Source: Streptomyces stelliscabiei (GTDB taxonomy: Bacteria; Actinomycetota; Actinomycetes; Streptomycetales; Streptomycetaceae). From it: a stretch of DNA of 64,000 nucleotides. A program made the position numbers and the translations under genes. The notes beneath the pieces were generated by a model. That model did no database searches. It was not told where the DNA came from and saw only the letters and a program-made list of their open reading frames with translations. This document shows positions 26,398-35,673 of this stretch, one piece after another. How positions within the stretch are numbered: position 1 is the stretch's first letter; the number at the start of each line of letters is the position of its first letter. The stretch spans positions 3,038,001 to 3,102,000 of the forward strand of contig NZ_JADBGF010000001.1 of the NCBI RefSeq assembly GCF_014873495.1, in the 5' to 3' direction.

Positions 26398-26444
26398 CGG
26401 CCCGCGGGTCGCCCCCGTCATACCCCGGGGTGACCCGCGGGCCG
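26398..26444 (+). terminator. Long-stem hairpin terminator
   Basis: Perfect 13-bp arms CGGCCCGCGGGTC (26398-26410) and GACCCGCGGGCCG (26432-26444) lie 2 bases past the stop of the coiled-coil gene. It has no T run, as is usual in streptomycetes. Confidence 0.7.
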
Positions 26445-26560
26445 TGTCGTACTGCGTTCTGAGTACCGGGGATTGTCGGCAGCCGCACGACGACGGGACA
26501 GACCCCGTGACGGGAGTCTGAGCAGGTACCCGAGACCTCTGACGTGGAGACCTGCGCCTC

Positions 26561-28771
26561 ATGGCAACCTTCCTGTATCGGCTGGGCCGGCTGGCCTTCC
26601 GCAAACGCTGGCCCGTCGTCCTGTTGTGGGTGGCGGTCCTGGGCGCCGTCGGTGTCGGCGCCCTCAAGGCCCCGGGAGCCTCCGACGAGGAGTTCTCCAT
26701 GCCGGGCATCGAGTCCCAGAAGGCGTTCGACCTGCTGGAGCAGCGCTTCCCCGGCGTCACGGCGGACGGCGCCACCGCCCGGGTCGTGTTCGTCGCCCCG
26801 AACGGCGAGAAGGTCACCGCCGCCGAGAACAAGAAGGCCGTCGAGGAGACCGTCGCCGATCTGGCGGACGGCTCGCAGGTGGCGAGCGCCGTCGACCCGT
26901 TCCAGGCCCGCGCGGTCAGCCGGGACGGTTCGACGGCGTACGCGACCGTCACCTACAAGGTCACGGCGGCCGACCTCAGCGACGCCAGCAGGACCCACCT
27001 GGAGGACGCGCTCCACCGGGCCCAGGACTCCGGGCTCACCGTCGAGGCCGGCGGGGCCGCCGTGGACGAGCAGGGCGGTCCCGGCGGGACGGCCGAGGTG
27101 ATCGGTGTCGCCCTCGCCGCCGTCGTCCTGCTGGTCACCTTCGGGTCGCTGGCCGCCGCCGGGCTGCCGCTGCTGACCGCGCTCGTCGGTGTCGGCCTCA
27201 GCATGGCCACGATCCTGGTCCTGTCGGAGGCCTTCGGTCTGTCCACGACGACCGGCACGCTCGCGATGATGCTGGGCCTCGCGGTCGGCATCGACTACGC
27301 CCTGTTCGTCGTCTCCCGCTACCGCGAGGAACGCGCCAAGGGCCGTACGCCCCAGGAGGCGACCTCGCTGGCCACCGGCACGGCCGGGTCGGCGGTGGTG
27401 TTCGCCGGGCTCACCGTCGTCATCGCGCTGGCCGGACTGACCGTGGTCGGCATCCCCATGCTGACGAAGATGGGGCTGGCCGCCGCGGGCGCGGTCGTCG
27501 TCGCCGTACTGATCGCGCTGACCCTGGTGCCGGCCGTCCTCGCCTGCTGGCCGAACGCCGTGCTCTCGCGCAAGGCCCGCAGGAGCGGCCGTATCGAGGA
27601 GGAGGTCAAGGACAACGCCGGCACCCGCTGGTCGCGGTTCGTGCTGCGCCGCCCGGTGCCGGTGCTGCTCCTCGGCGTCGTCGGTCTCGGCGCCCTCGCG
27701 ATCCCGATGACCGATCTGCAGCTGGGCATGCCCGGCGACGAGGCCAAGTCGACCTCCACCAGCCAGCGTCGGGCCTACGACGCGCTCGCCGAGGGCTTCG
27801 GGCCCGGCTTCAACGGGCCGCTGACGATCGTGGTGGACGCCAAGGGCGCCGATGACGCCAAGGGCGCCGCGGAGACGGTCGCCAAGGAGATCGGGGCCAC
27901 CAAGGGGATCGTGTCGGTCTCCCCCGCGCGCTTCAACGAGGCCGGCGACACCGCCGTCTTCTCGGCGGTGCCCGCCACCGCGCCGACCGACGAGAAGACC
28001 AAGGACCTGGTGACCGTCATCCGGGACGAGCGCCCCGGGATCGAGTCCGAGACGGGCGCGACGTTCGAGGTGACCGGCACGACCGCGCTGAACATCGACA
28101 TCTCCGGCAAGGTGCAGTCCGCGCTGGTCCCCTATCTGCTGGTCGTGGTCGGCCTGGCCGTCATCCTGCTGCTGGTGGTCTTCCGCTCCGTACTGGTCCC
28201 GCTCAAGGCGGCCGCCGGGTTCCTGCTGTCGGTGCTCGCCTCGCTCGGTGTGGTCGTCCTGGTGTTCCAGCAGGGCCACGGCGCGGACCTGCTGGGCGTG
28301 GAGCAGACCGGCCCGATCATGAGCCTGATGCCGATCTTCCTGGTGGGCATCGTGTTCGGTCTCGCCATGGACTACGAGGTGTTCCTCGTCTCGCGGATGC
28401 GGGAGGCGTACGTCCACGGCGACCGGGCCGACGAGGCGATCACCACCGGCTTCCGGCACAGCGCCCGGGTGGTCGTGGCCGCCGCCCTGATCATGATCGC
28501 GGTGTTCGCCGGGTTCATCGGCGAGAGCGACTCCATGATCAAGATGATCGGGTTCGGGCTGGCCTCGGCGGTCCTGTTCGACGCCTTCGTCGTCCGGATG
28601 GCGATCGTGCCGGCCGTCCTCGCCCTGCTCGGCGACCGTGCCTGGTGGCTGCCGACGTGGCTGGACCGCGCGCTGCCGCACGTCGACGTGGAGGGCGAGG
28701 CCCTCGTCCGCCGGCCCGAGACGGAGGGGGCCCCGGCCGAGACCGCCGAGCCGGCGGTGGCACGCACCTGA
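26561..28771 (+). CDS. MMPL/RND-type membrane transporter
   Basis: A 736-residue transporter with about 12 spans arranged as two MMPL halves. Each half has the proton-relay span with an Asp: GLAVGIDYALFVVSRYREE and GLAMDYEVFLVSRMREAY. An extracytoplasmic loop (about 40-180 and 380-530) separates spans 1 and 2 in each half. Relatives export lipids or drugs. The kinase-regulator pair starting 115 bases downstream suggests the pump responds to, or feeds, that two-component system. The ATG at 26561 has a weak GGAG upstream. Confidence 0.9.
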   Translation: MATFLYRLGRLAFRKRWPVVLLWVAVLGAVGVGALKAPGASDEEFSMPGIESQKAFDLLEQRFPGVTADGATARVVFVAPNGEKVTAAENKKAVEETVADLADGSQVASAVDPFQARAVSRDGSTAYATVTYKVTAADLSDASRTHLEDALHRAQDSGLTVEAGGAAVDEQGGPGGTAEVIGVALAAVVLLVTFGSLAAAGLPLLTALVGVGLSMATILVLSEAFGLSTTTGTLAMMLGLAVGIDYALFVVSRYREERAKGRTPQEATSLATGTAGSAVVFAGLTVVIALAGLTVVGIPMLTKMGLAAAGAVVVAVLIALTLVPAVLACWPNAVLSRKARRSGRIEEEVKDNAGTRWSRFVLRRPVPVLLLGVVGLGALAIPMTDLQLGMPGDEAKSTSTSQRRAYDALAEGFGPGFNGPLTIVVDAKGADDAKGAAETVAKEIGATKGIVSVSPARFNEAGDTAVFSAVPATAPTDEKTKDLVTVIRDERPGIESETGATFEVTGTTALNIDISGKVQSALVPYLLVVVGLAVILLLVVFRSVLVPLKAAAGFLLSVLASLGVVVLVFQQGHGADLLGVEQTGPIMSLMPIFLVGIVFGLAMDYEVFLVSRMREAYVHGDRADEAITTGFRHSARVVVAAALIMIAVFAGFIGESDSMIKMIGFGLASAVLFDAFVVRMAIVPAVLALLGDRAWWLPTWLDRALPHVDVEGEALVRRPETEGAPAETAEPAVART

Positions 28772-28886
28772 TCCGACCGCCCCTCCCCCACCGGGGGGCC
28801 GTCCGTGGCGAAGCACACGGTCGGCCCCTCGGGCGTTCCCACTCCACGTCGACCACCATGGTCGCAGGCCACCCACCGGAGTCACG

Positions 28887-30155
28887 ATGAGCATCACCAT
28901 GGAACGGCGCTACGCGGACCGTATGGAGGAGTTCTCCGACCGCCATCCCTTCCTCGTCGATCTGGTGCTGTCGATCACGCTCATGGGCTGCGCGACCCTC
29001 GGCAGCGCGCTCACCCTGCCCGGCGCCCGGCCGCCCGACCAGGACAGGTTCGGTGTCGCCCTCATGGGCGTGTCCTGTCTCGCCCTGCTCAAGCACCGCG
29101 CGCACCCGCGCTTCGCCCTCGCCGTGACCGTCGTCTGCACGATCATCGCGGTGGGGATGGGCTATCTGCTGACCCCCCTGCTGCTGGCGCCGCTGATGGC
29201 GGCGCTGTACTGGCTGGCCGCGCTCACCGGCCGCAGGACCACCCGCGTCCACGGCTGCACCGTCATCGCGGCGGTGACCGTCGCGGCCGTGTTCTCCGAC
29301 TCCATGGACCAGCTCTCGCTGGTGCTGCGGACGGTCGGCCCCGCCTTCTGGCTGCTGCTGCCGCTCGCCGCCGGCCGGGGGACGCAGGTGCGCCGCGCCT
29401 ACCTGAAGTCGGTGCAGGCCCGCGCCGAGCACGCCGAGCGCACCCGGGAGGAGGAGGCCCGCCTCAGGGTCACCGAGGAACGGATGCGTATCGCCCGCGA
29501 TCTGCACGACGTGGTCGCCCACCATCTGGCCCTGGCCAACGCCCAGGCGGGCACCGCCGCGCACCTCACCCGCGCCGACCCCGACCAGGCCCACCGCATC
29601 CTCACCGACCTGACCACCACCACCTCCTCGGCCCTGCGCGAGCTGAAGTCCACCGTCGGCGTGCTGCGCCGGCCCGACGACCCCGAGGCACCGCTCGCGC
29701 CCAGCCCCGGGCTCGCCCAGCTACCGGAGCTGACGGCCGCGTACGAGCCCGCCGGCCTCACGGTCACCGTCGACACCGAAGGCGCTCCGGGGCCGCTCGA
29801 CCCCGGTGTGGACCTGACCGCGTACCGGATCGTGCAGGAGGCCCTCACCAACGTCAGCAAGCACGCGGCGGTGGACGCGGCCCGCATCCGTCTCGCGTAC
29901 GAGGAGACCCACCTGACGATCACGGTCACCGACGACGGCGTGGCCGGCCCCGGCGGCTCTCCCGAACCCGGCCGGGGCTTCGGGCTCATCGGCATGCGCG
30001 AGCGGGCCCAGTCCGTGGGCGGCTGTCTGAGCGCCGGCCGCCGCCCCGGGGGCGGCTTCGAGGTGACCACCGACCTCCCGCTGCGCCCCCGCACCCGGAC
30101 CCGCCCCGCCGTCCCCGAACCGGACGCGGAAGCGGCCCACGACCAGCGGAAGTAG
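28887..30155 (+). CDS. Sensor histidine kinase (HisKA_3, NarL-type partner)
   Basis: A 422-residue membrane kinase. About five hydrophobic segments fill residues 20-165. The dimerisation and phospho-acceptor helix is RMRIARDLHDVVAHHLALA, with His in DLHD. The ATPase domain has ALTNVSKHA (N box), ITVTDDGVAG (G1) and GFGLIGMRERA (G2). It is 9 bases before the response regulator gene, an obvious pair. The signal is unknown; the MMPL gene upstream hints at cell-envelope stress, which is inference only. Confidence 0.92.
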   Translation: MSITMERRYADRMEEFSDRHPFLVDLVLSITLMGCATLGSALTLPGARPPDQDRFGVALMGVSCLALLKHRAHPRFALAVTVVCTIIAVGMGYLLTPLLLAPLMAALYWLAALTGRRTTRVHGCTVIAAVTVAAVFSDSMDQLSLVLRTVGPAFWLLLPLAAGRGTQVRRAYLKSVQARAEHAERTREEEARLRVTEERMRIARDLHDVVAHHLALANAQAGTAAHLTRADPDQAHRILTDLTTTTSSALRELKSTVGVLRRPDDPEAPLAPSPGLAQLPELTAAYEPAGLTVTVDTEGAPGPLDPGVDLTAYRIVQEALTNVSKHAAVDAARIRLAYEETHLTITVTDDGVAGPGGSPEPGRGFGLIGMRERAQSVGGCLSAGRRPGGGFEVTTDLPLRPRTRTRPAVPEPDAEAAHDQRK

Positions 30156-30164
30156 AACAGCACC

Positions 30165-30842
30165 ATGACCATTCGTGTCCTGCTCGCCGACGACCAGGCC
30201 CTGCTGCGGGCCACGTTCCGGATCCTCATCGACTCCTGCGCGGACATGGAGGTCGTCGCCGAGGCCACCGACGGCCGGGAGGCGGTGGAGCTGGTCCGCG
30301 TCCACCGTCCCGACGTGGTCCTGATGGACATCCGGATGCCCGGCACCGACGGGCTCGCCGCCACGGCCGTGATCTGCGCCGAGGAGGAACTGGCCGACAC
30401 CCGCGTACTGATCCTCACGACCTTCGAGATCGACGAGTACGTGGCCCAGGCGCTGCGCTCCGGTGCCAGCGGCTTCCTCGGCAAGGACGTCACCGCCGAC
30501 GCGCTCCTGGACGGCATCCGCACGGTGGCCGCCGGCGACACCCTCCTCTCCCCCGCCGCCACCCGCACCCTCATCACCCGCTTCCTCGCCGCCCCCGCCT
30601 CCGGCGGCCACCTCACCACCCCCGACCGGCTGACCACGCTCACCACCCGCGAACGCGAGGTCATGTCCCTGGCCGCCGAGGGCCGCTCCAACGACGAGAT
30701 CGCGGAGAAGCTGTACGTCAGCCCCCTGACGGTACGGACCCATGTGCACCGGGCGATGACGAAGCTGGGGGCGAGGGACAGGGCCCAGCTGGTGGTGATG
30801 GCGTACCAGTCGGGGCTGGTGCGGGTGCTGCCGCCGGAGTAG
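30165..30842 (+). CDS. NarL/FixJ-type response regulator
   Basis: A 225-residue regulator. The receiver domain has the acidic pocket LLADDQALLR and the phospho-acceptor Asp in DVVLMDIRMPGTDG; the Thr and Lys of the switch are in ILTTF and FLGKD. The C-terminal LuxR-type HTH is LTTREREVMSLAAEGRSNDE followed by IAEKLYVSPLTVRTHVH. It pairs with the upstream kinase. A strong terminator follows. Confidence 0.94.
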   Translation: MTIRVLLADDQALLRATFRILIDSCADMEVVAEATDGREAVELVRVHRPDVVLMDIRMPGTDGLAATAVICAEEELADTRVLILTTFEIDEYVAQALRSGASGFLGKDVTADALLDGIRTVAAGDTLLSPAATRTLITRFLAAPASGGHLTTPDRLTTLTTREREVMSLAAEGRSNDEIAEKLYVSPLTVRTHVHRAMTKLGARDRAQLVVMAYQSGLVRVLPPE

Positions 30843-30867
30843 TGCACCGGGCGCCCCGGAAGAACGC

Positions 30868-30898
30868 CTGCGCGCCGCCCCTGAGGGGCGGCGCGCAG
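30868..30898. terminator. Bidirectional hairpin terminator between response regulator and GH43 gene
   Basis: Perfect 14-bp arms CTGCGCGCCGCCCC and GGGGCGGCGCGCAG with a TGA loop, 25 bases after the regulator stop and 46 bases from the stop of the converging GH43 gene. Confidence 0.8.
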
Positions 30899-30943
30899 CT
30901 GCTTTCGTCGGACGACCGGGCCCGCACCCGGTCTGTACCCGGC

Positions 30944-32392
30944 CTACTGCTTGTAGAAGGTCGCGTCCTGCCGGTCGAGGGTCGTGCTGACCGGCTGGGT
31001 GTAGAGCAGGTTGTTGTAGTGGCGGATGTACCGGCCGGGGAAGTTGTACGACTCGTACGAGACGCCGTCCGCGGTGTCGGCGAGACCGGCCCGCTCGTTG
31101 AACGAGGCGTCCGCGTCGAACAGGGCGGTGCCGTCGTCCTTCTCCACCCACACCTCGTTGTTCTTGTGGCGGAGGTAGTAGCCGGGGAAGTTCGCCGACT
31201 CCAGCGAGACCGTGCCGCTGCCCGTCAGACCGGTGACGATCCGGAACTGCGAGTCGGCCAGGTTGGTGACGTTCGCCTCCAGCTTGCCGCGGTACTCCCA
31301 GTGCCGGATGTACTTGTCCGGGAAGTTGAACGAGGAGAGCCGGACCGGGGTCGTGCCGTCGGCGACGGGGATGCCGAAGTTGGGCGTGCCGTCGGCGTTC
31401 CAGTACAGCTTCTGGTAGCGGGTGCGGCGGTTGGGGTCGTTGAGCGGGTCGCCGCTGATGTCCTTGTAGTTGCGGTCGTGGTAGACGAGGATGTCGGACT
31501 TTCCGTCCTCGGACGTGGTGAAGGTGTTGTGGCCGGGGCCGTACTGGCCGGTGGCGGCGTTGCTCTTGAAGACCGGGGTGGGGGTCTTGACCCAGGAGGC
31601 CGGGTTCATCAGGTCGGCCGAGTCGGAGGCGGTCAGCAGGCCGAGGCAGTAGTTGGCGTCGGTGGCTGCGGCGGAGAAGGTCATGAAGACCTTGCCGCCC
31701 CGCTGGATGACCGCCGGTCCCTCGTTGACGGTGTGGCCGACCTTCTCCCAGGCGTTGGTGGGCCGGGAGATCATGGCCGGACTGCCCTGGATCGTCCAGG
31801 GGTTGGACATCCTCGCCAGGTAGATGTTGGTGCCGTCGCCGACCGCCGGGTCGTTCTGCGCCCAGCTCAGGTAGCGGGTGCCGCCCACGGTGAAGGTCGT
31901 CGCGTCGAGCGAGAAGGTGTCGAGCGGCAGGGAGATGCGGCCCTTCTCCGTCCAGGTGCCGGTGATCGGGTTGGCGGCGCTGGTCTCCAGGACGTACGGG
32001 CGGATCTTCCAGATGTCGTTGGAGGAGCCGGCCGTGAAGTAGATGTACCACTTGCCGTCGATGAAGTGGATCTCCGGGGCCCAGATGTGGGCGCCCATCT
32101 CACCGCTGGCGTGCTTGGTCCAGATGGTGGTCTCCGCGGCAGTGGCGAGGCCCTGGAGGGTGGTGGCCCGGCGCATGACGATCTTGTCGTACGCGGGGAC
32201 GGTGGCCGTGAAGTAGTAGTAGCCGTCGGTGTGCTTGAAGATGTGCGGGTCCGCCCGCTGCTCGGCTATCGGGTTGGTGAAGGTGACGGCCGGGGACGCC
32301 GGGGCGGCCGCCTGGGCGGGGGTGGTCATGGTGGTGCACACGGCGAGCGCGGCCGCCGCGGCCACGACGGCCCGTCTGGTGAGGTGTCTCAT
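30944..32392 (-). CDS. Secreted GH43 glycoside hydrolase with AbfB (CBM42) arabinose-binding domain
   Basis: A 482-residue exported enzyme predicted to release arabinose from arabinan or arabinoxylan. The Sec signal ends near AQAAAP (about residue 30). The five-blade propeller holds the GH43 triad: Asp in EQRADPHIF, Asp in FSLDATTFTVG and Glu in VNEGPAVIQ. The C-terminal 140 residues are AbfB repeats (SFNFPDKYIRHWEY, ESANFPGYYLRHKNN, ESYNFPGRYIRHYNN). It follows the other GH43 gene by 22 bases on the same strand, so they form an operon. Confidence 0.91.
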   Translation of the reverse strand: MRHLTRRAVVAAAAALAVCTTMTTPAQAAAPASPAVTFTNPIAEQRADPHIFKHTDGYYYFTATVPAYDKIVMRRATTLQGLATAAETTIWTKHASGEMGAHIWAPEIHFIDGKWYIYFTAGSSNDIWKIRPYVLETSAANPITGTWTEKGRISLPLDTFSLDATTFTVGGTRYLSWAQNDPAVGDGTNIYLARMSNPWTIQGSPAMISRPTNAWEKVGHTVNEGPAVIQRGGKVFMTFSAAATDANYCLGLLTASDSADLMNPASWVKTPTPVFKSNAATGQYGPGHNTFTTSEDGKSDILVYHDRNYKDISGDPLNDPNRRTRYQKLYWNADGTPNFGIPVADGTTPVRLSSFNFPDKYIRHWEYRGKLEANVTNLADSQFRIVTGLTGSGTVSLESANFPGYYLRHKNNEVWVEKDDGTALFDADASFNERAGLADTADGVSYESYNFPGRYIRHYNNLLYTQPVSTTLDRQDATFYKQ

Positions 32393-32414
32393 GTTCTGTC
32401 TGGGCCTTTCGGGA

Positions 32415-33941
32415 TCAGGCGGTGGTGGGGACGAGGCGCCACTGCTGGCAGTTGTTGTTCAGCCAGGACCACTGGCGTACGTCGGTGCCGTTGGCGGTGC
32501 CGCAGGCGGCGACGTCCATGACCTTGCCGGTGGCGGCGTTGACGATCCGGACGTAGTCGTTGCCGAGGTAGACCATGCGGAACTTCTGGCAGGTGTTGTT
32601 CAGCCAGGACCACTGCCGGATGTCGGTGCCGTCGGCGCTCGCGCAGTCGGTGACGTCGGCGACCTTGCCGGTGGCGACGTTCACGAGGCGGCTGGTGTCG
32701 TCGGCGCGGTCGTCGATCCGCCATTTCTGGTTGGCCCCGCCGTTGCAGGTCCACTGGGCGATGTTGGTGCCGTCGGCCGTGCCGCCGCCGGTGACGTCCA
32801 GGCACTTGCCGCTGTTGCGGTTGACGATGGTGTACGCGGTCGGCGTCGTCGCGGTCTCACCGGAGGGGCCGGCGATGGTCGCGCCGAGGGCGACCGGGGT
32901 GCCGAAGTTCGGGGTGCCGTCCGCGTTCCAGGTGAACTTCTGGGCGCGGGTCGTACGGCCGTTGTCGCAGCCGTCGCCCGCCGCGTCGTTGGCGTGGTAG
33001 ACGATCCAGTTCTCGGTGCCGTCGGGCGAGGTGAAGAACCCGTTGTGGCCGGGCGCGTACACGCCGTTGGCGTCGCTGCGCTGGAAGACCGGGGTCTGCT
33101 TCTTCGTCCAGGAGGAGGCGAGCAGCGGGTCGGAGCCGGTCAGCTCCAGCTGGCCGAGCTTGTAGTCGGGGCCCCAGCAGGCGCTCGCGGAGTAGACGAG
33201 GAAGGTGCGCCCGTTGCGGTAGAGCGGCTCGGGCCCCTCGTTCACCTCACCGCTCTGCGTCTCCCAGCTCAGGGTCGGGCTGGAGATGACGGTGAAGGTG
33301 GTGGAGGCGAGGGTGTAGGGGTTGCTGAGCGGCGCGATGACGAGGCTCTGCTTGCTGCCGCCGGCCGACCCGCTGCCGAGCAGGTACAGCTTGTCGTCGT
33401 GCTTGAGCACGCTGGCGTCGATCAGCCAGCCGCCCGGGTTGAGGTTGGACCCGGCGAGCTGGTTCTTGAAGGTGTACGGCCCCATGGGGTCGGACCCGGC
33501 GCTCTCCAGCACGTACGTGCGCTGGTCGTCGCAGCAGGCGGAGTTGCGCGGCCCGGCGGAGTAGTACAGGTACCACTTGCCGTCGAAGAAGTGGATCTCC
33601 GGGGCCCACATGTTCCAGTTGCGGGTGCTCGTGGTGTCCGACCACACCTGCACACTGGGCGCGGTGCTCAGCCCGGCCAGCGTGGGCGACTTCCGCATGG
33701 TCAGCTCACCGGTGAACGAGGTCGTCACCAGGTAGTAGTTGCCGTTGTAGTACTCCAGCCAGGGGTCGGCGCCCTTCTGCGACTTGACCGGGTTGGTGTA
33801 CGGCTTGCCGTCGGCCGCGGCGGCGGGGGACGCCGGCTGGACGGCCAGGAGGGACGCGAGGAGGGCCAGCAGCGCGGCCGCCGGCAGCAGACTGCGGCGG
33901 AGCGTCGACCAGCGACGGGCGCGGGTGCGGGTGCGGAACAC
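32415..33941 (-). CDS. Secreted GH43 glycoside hydrolase with ricin-type lectin domain
   Basis: A 508-residue exported hydrolase. The start is GTG 33941 (preceded by GAAGGGA); the upstream frame is a repeat-rich promoter. A long hydrophobic signal (LLPAAALLALLASLLAVQP) is followed by the GH43 propeller: Asp in KGADPWLEY, WAPEIHFFDGKWYLYYSAG, Asp in WLIDASVL and Glu in EGPEPLYR. The C-terminal 130 residues form a ricin-like trefoil with QW motifs (NQKWRID, QKFRMVY, QQWRLVP). It is first in the operon with the AbfB-containing enzyme, so the pair likely degrades plant arabinose polymers together. Confidence 0.91.
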   Translation of the reverse strand: MFRTRTRARRWSTLRRSLLPAAALLALLASLLAVQPASPAAAADGKPYTNPVKSQKGADPWLEYYNGNYYLVTTSFTGELTMRKSPTLAGLSTAPSVQVWSDTTSTRNWNMWAPEIHFFDGKWYLYYSAGPRNSACCDDQRTYVLESAGSDPMGPYTFKNQLAGSNLNPGGWLIDASVLKHDDKLYLLGSGSAGGSKQSLVIAPLSNPYTLASTTFTVISSPTLSWETQSGEVNEGPEPLYRNGRTFLVYSASACWGPDYKLGQLELTGSDPLLASSWTKKQTPVFQRSDANGVYAPGHNGFFTSPDGTENWIVYHANDAAGDGCDNGRTTRAQKFTWNADGTPNFGTPVALGATIAGPSGETATTPTAYTIVNRNSGKCLDVTGGGTADGTNIAQWTCNGGANQKWRIDDRADDTSRLVNVATGKVADVTDCASADGTDIRQWSWLNNTCQKFRMVYLGNDYVRIVNAATGKVMDVAACGTANGTDVRQWSWLNNNCQQWRLVPTTA

Positions 33942-33995
33942 GACATGTCCCTTCCGGGAGAGCGGCTCGTTGCCGGGCTTCCTGACCTGCCCGGA

Positions 33996-34015
33996 GTGTT
34001 CGATATTGCGAACAC
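33996..34015 (-). promoter_or_regulatory. Operator-like inverted repeat upstream of the GH43 operon
   Basis: GTGTTCG (33996-34002) and CGAACAC (34009-34015) form 7-base arms with a 6-base spacer, 55-74 bases before the GTG start of the first GH43 gene. This is a plausible site for a sugar-responsive repressor. No regulator gene is adjacent. Confidence 0.5.
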
Positions 34016-34082
34016 TGTGCGTAACTTCGGCCAGAAGGTATGGGTGGGGCGAGAGTGACGTCAATGGATGCGACAGATTTTC

Positions 34083-34142
34083 TGTCCACTTCCCTGTCCA
34101 CGTCTCTGTCCACTCGTCCGTCCACTTCGCCGTCCGCGTCCC
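34083..34142. repeat. Imperfect 12-bp tandem repeat (TGTCCACNNCNC type)
   Basis: Five to six 12-base units (TGTCCACTTCCC, TGTCCACGTCTC, TGTCCACTCGTC, CGTCCACTTCGC, CGTCCGCGTCCC) lie in the gap between the GH43 operon and the luciferase-like gene. The rest of this 329-base gap (33942-34270) shows only the inverted repeat described separately. Confidence 0.8.
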
Positions 34143-34270
34143 TGTGCGCCGCGCCCCTGTCCGCTCGCGCGCCGCACGGGAGGTCGGGTCGCCTCGCCCT
34201 GTGTCGCCCGGCGCCGCCTCATGCCGCCCCGTCCGGAATAGATCCGCGAGGCGGGTGGGTTGCCGTCTGC

Positions 34271-35140
34271 ATGGTGAAACCGACGAGCACGGCACGGGTG
34301 GGACGGTACGGCGTCTGGAGCGCCGGACTGCGAACGGAGGACCCGGCCCGTAGAGGCGAACTCGCAGACTCAGCAGCGGAGTTGGAGGCGCTGGGCTACG
34401 GCGCGATCTGGCTCGGTGGCAGCACGGGCGTCCAGCACGCCGTCCCCCTGGTCGAGGCCACGTCGCACATCACCGTCGCCACCGGCATCCAGAGCATCTG
34501 GCAGCACGAGGCCGCCGACACGGCCCTACGCTTCGCCGAGCTGGAGGCCCGCCACCCCGGCCGCTTCCTCCTCGGCCTCGGCGTCAGCCACGCGAAGCTC
34601 GCGGAGCAGTACCGGCGCCCGTACGCGGCGATGGTCGCCTACCTGGACGCCCTGGACGCGGCGGGGGTGCCCGCCGACCGCCGGGTCCTGGCCGCGCTCG
34701 GCCCGAAGATGCTCCGCCTCTCCCGCGACCGCGCGGCCGGCTCCCACCCGTACCTGGTGACCCCGGAACACACCGCGGAGGCCCGCGAGGCGCTGGGCGA
34801 GGGCCCGCTCCTGGCCCCCGAGCTGAAGGTGATCCTGGAGACCGACGCCGCCCGCGCCCGTTCCACCGCCCGCGCCCACCTCGCCTTCTACCTGACCCTC
34901 CCGAACTACACGAACACCTTCCTCCGCCTCGGCTTCACCGAGTCCGACCTCGGGGACGGGGGAAGCGACCGGCTGATCGACGCGGTGTACGCGTGGGGCG
35001 CCGACGACCGGATCCGGGCGCGGGTGGACGAGTTCCACGCGGCGGGGGCGGACCATGTGGCGCTGCAGGTGATCGAGGAGGGGGCGGGGGACGTGCTGCC
35101 GCGGAAGGCTTGGGGACGGTTGGCGGAGATGATGAACTGA
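34271..35140 (+). CDS. LLM-class F420-dependent oxidoreductase (luciferase-like)
   Basis: A 289-residue TIM-barrel enzyme of the bacterial luciferase superfamily. The N-terminal strand is RYGVWSAG, with GYGAIWLGGS, ITVATGIQSIWQ and RFLLGLGVSH as the standard conserved strands. The C-terminus GADHVALQVI is also typical. It probably uses F420, in line with the npdG gene at 3.4 kb, but cofactor cannot be read directly. Substrate unknown. It is 3 bases before the VOC gene, so probably coupled. Confidence 0.85.
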   Translation: MVKPTSTARVGRYGVWSAGLRTEDPARRGELADSAAELEALGYGAIWLGGSTGVQHAVPLVEATSHITVATGIQSIWQHEAADTALRFAELEARHPGRFLLGLGVSHAKLAEQYRRPYAAMVAYLDALDAAGVPADRRVLAALGPKMLRLSRDRAAGSHPYLVTPEHTAEAREALGEGPLLAPELKVILETDAARARSTARAHLAFYLTLPNYTNTFLRLGFTESDLGDGGSDRLIDAVYAWGADDRIRARVDEFHAAGADHVALQVIEEGAGDVLPRKAWGRLAEMMN

Positions 35141-35143
35141 GGC

Positions 35144-35569
35144 ATGGAAACCGACAAAAGGAACAGTCTGGTCAGGGGAAGCGTGGCGACCCGGCTGCCC
35201 GCACAGGACCTGGACCGGGCGAGGCGCTTCTACGCGGAGAAGCTGGGCCTGGAGCCCGTGGACGAACGGCCCGGCGGACTGCTGTACCGGTGCGGTGACA
35301 CGGAGTTCGCCCTGTTCACGTCGACGGGCGCCTCGCCCGGCACCTTCACGCAGATGGGCTGGCAGGTCGACGACGTGGAGTCGGTGGTGGCGGAGCTGCG
35401 GCGGCGCGGGGTGGTGTTCGAAGAGGTCGACGTGCCCGGTCTGCGCACGGAGGGCGGCATCGCCGAGATCGACGGGAACTACCCGAGCAAGGGGGCGCGG
35501 GGCGAGCGGGCGGCCTGGTTCCGGGACAGCGAGGGGAACCTGCTGGGGATCGGGGAGCCGGTGGGCTGA
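35144..35569 (+). CDS. VOC/glyoxalase-fold metalloprotein
   Basis: A 141-residue vicinal-oxygen-chelate protein. It has two beta-alpha-beta-beta-beta modules: DLDRARRFYAEKLGLEPVDE and, in the second half, DDVESVVAELRRRGVVFEEV ending in AAWFRDSEGNLLGIGEP. The last Glu-containing strand (DSEGNLLGI) is a typical metal or substrate strand. Probably a dioxygenase-like, glyoxalase-like or drug-binding protein; not distinguishable. Cotranscribed with the luciferase-like enzyme. Confidence 0.87.
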   Translation: METDKRNSLVRGSVATRLPAQDLDRARRFYAEKLGLEPVDERPGGLLYRCGDTEFALFTSTGASPGTFTQMGWQVDDVESVVAELRRRGVVFEEVDVPGLRTEGGIAEIDGNYPSKGARGERAAWFRDSEGNLLGIGEPVG

Positions 35570-35673
35570 GCGCGGCCGTGGTGGGGGCGGTGAGGGGTGG
35601 GCGGCAGCGGCGATGAGGGGTGGGCGGGGGCGGCCCGCATGAGCCGCCCCCGCCTCTTGGTCGAGCCCGGCGG

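Noticed and set aside
25820..28900. A 1026-codon minus-strand frame opposite the MMPL gene
   Set aside because: Antisense frames of this length are common opposite GC-rich genes. The MMPL reading on the plus strand has full motifs; the antisense product is His/Gly/Asp-rich noise.
28805..32521. A 1238-codon plus-strand frame spanning the kinase-regulator pair and the GH43 gene
   Set aside because: It shadows well-supported genes on both strands and has no domain.
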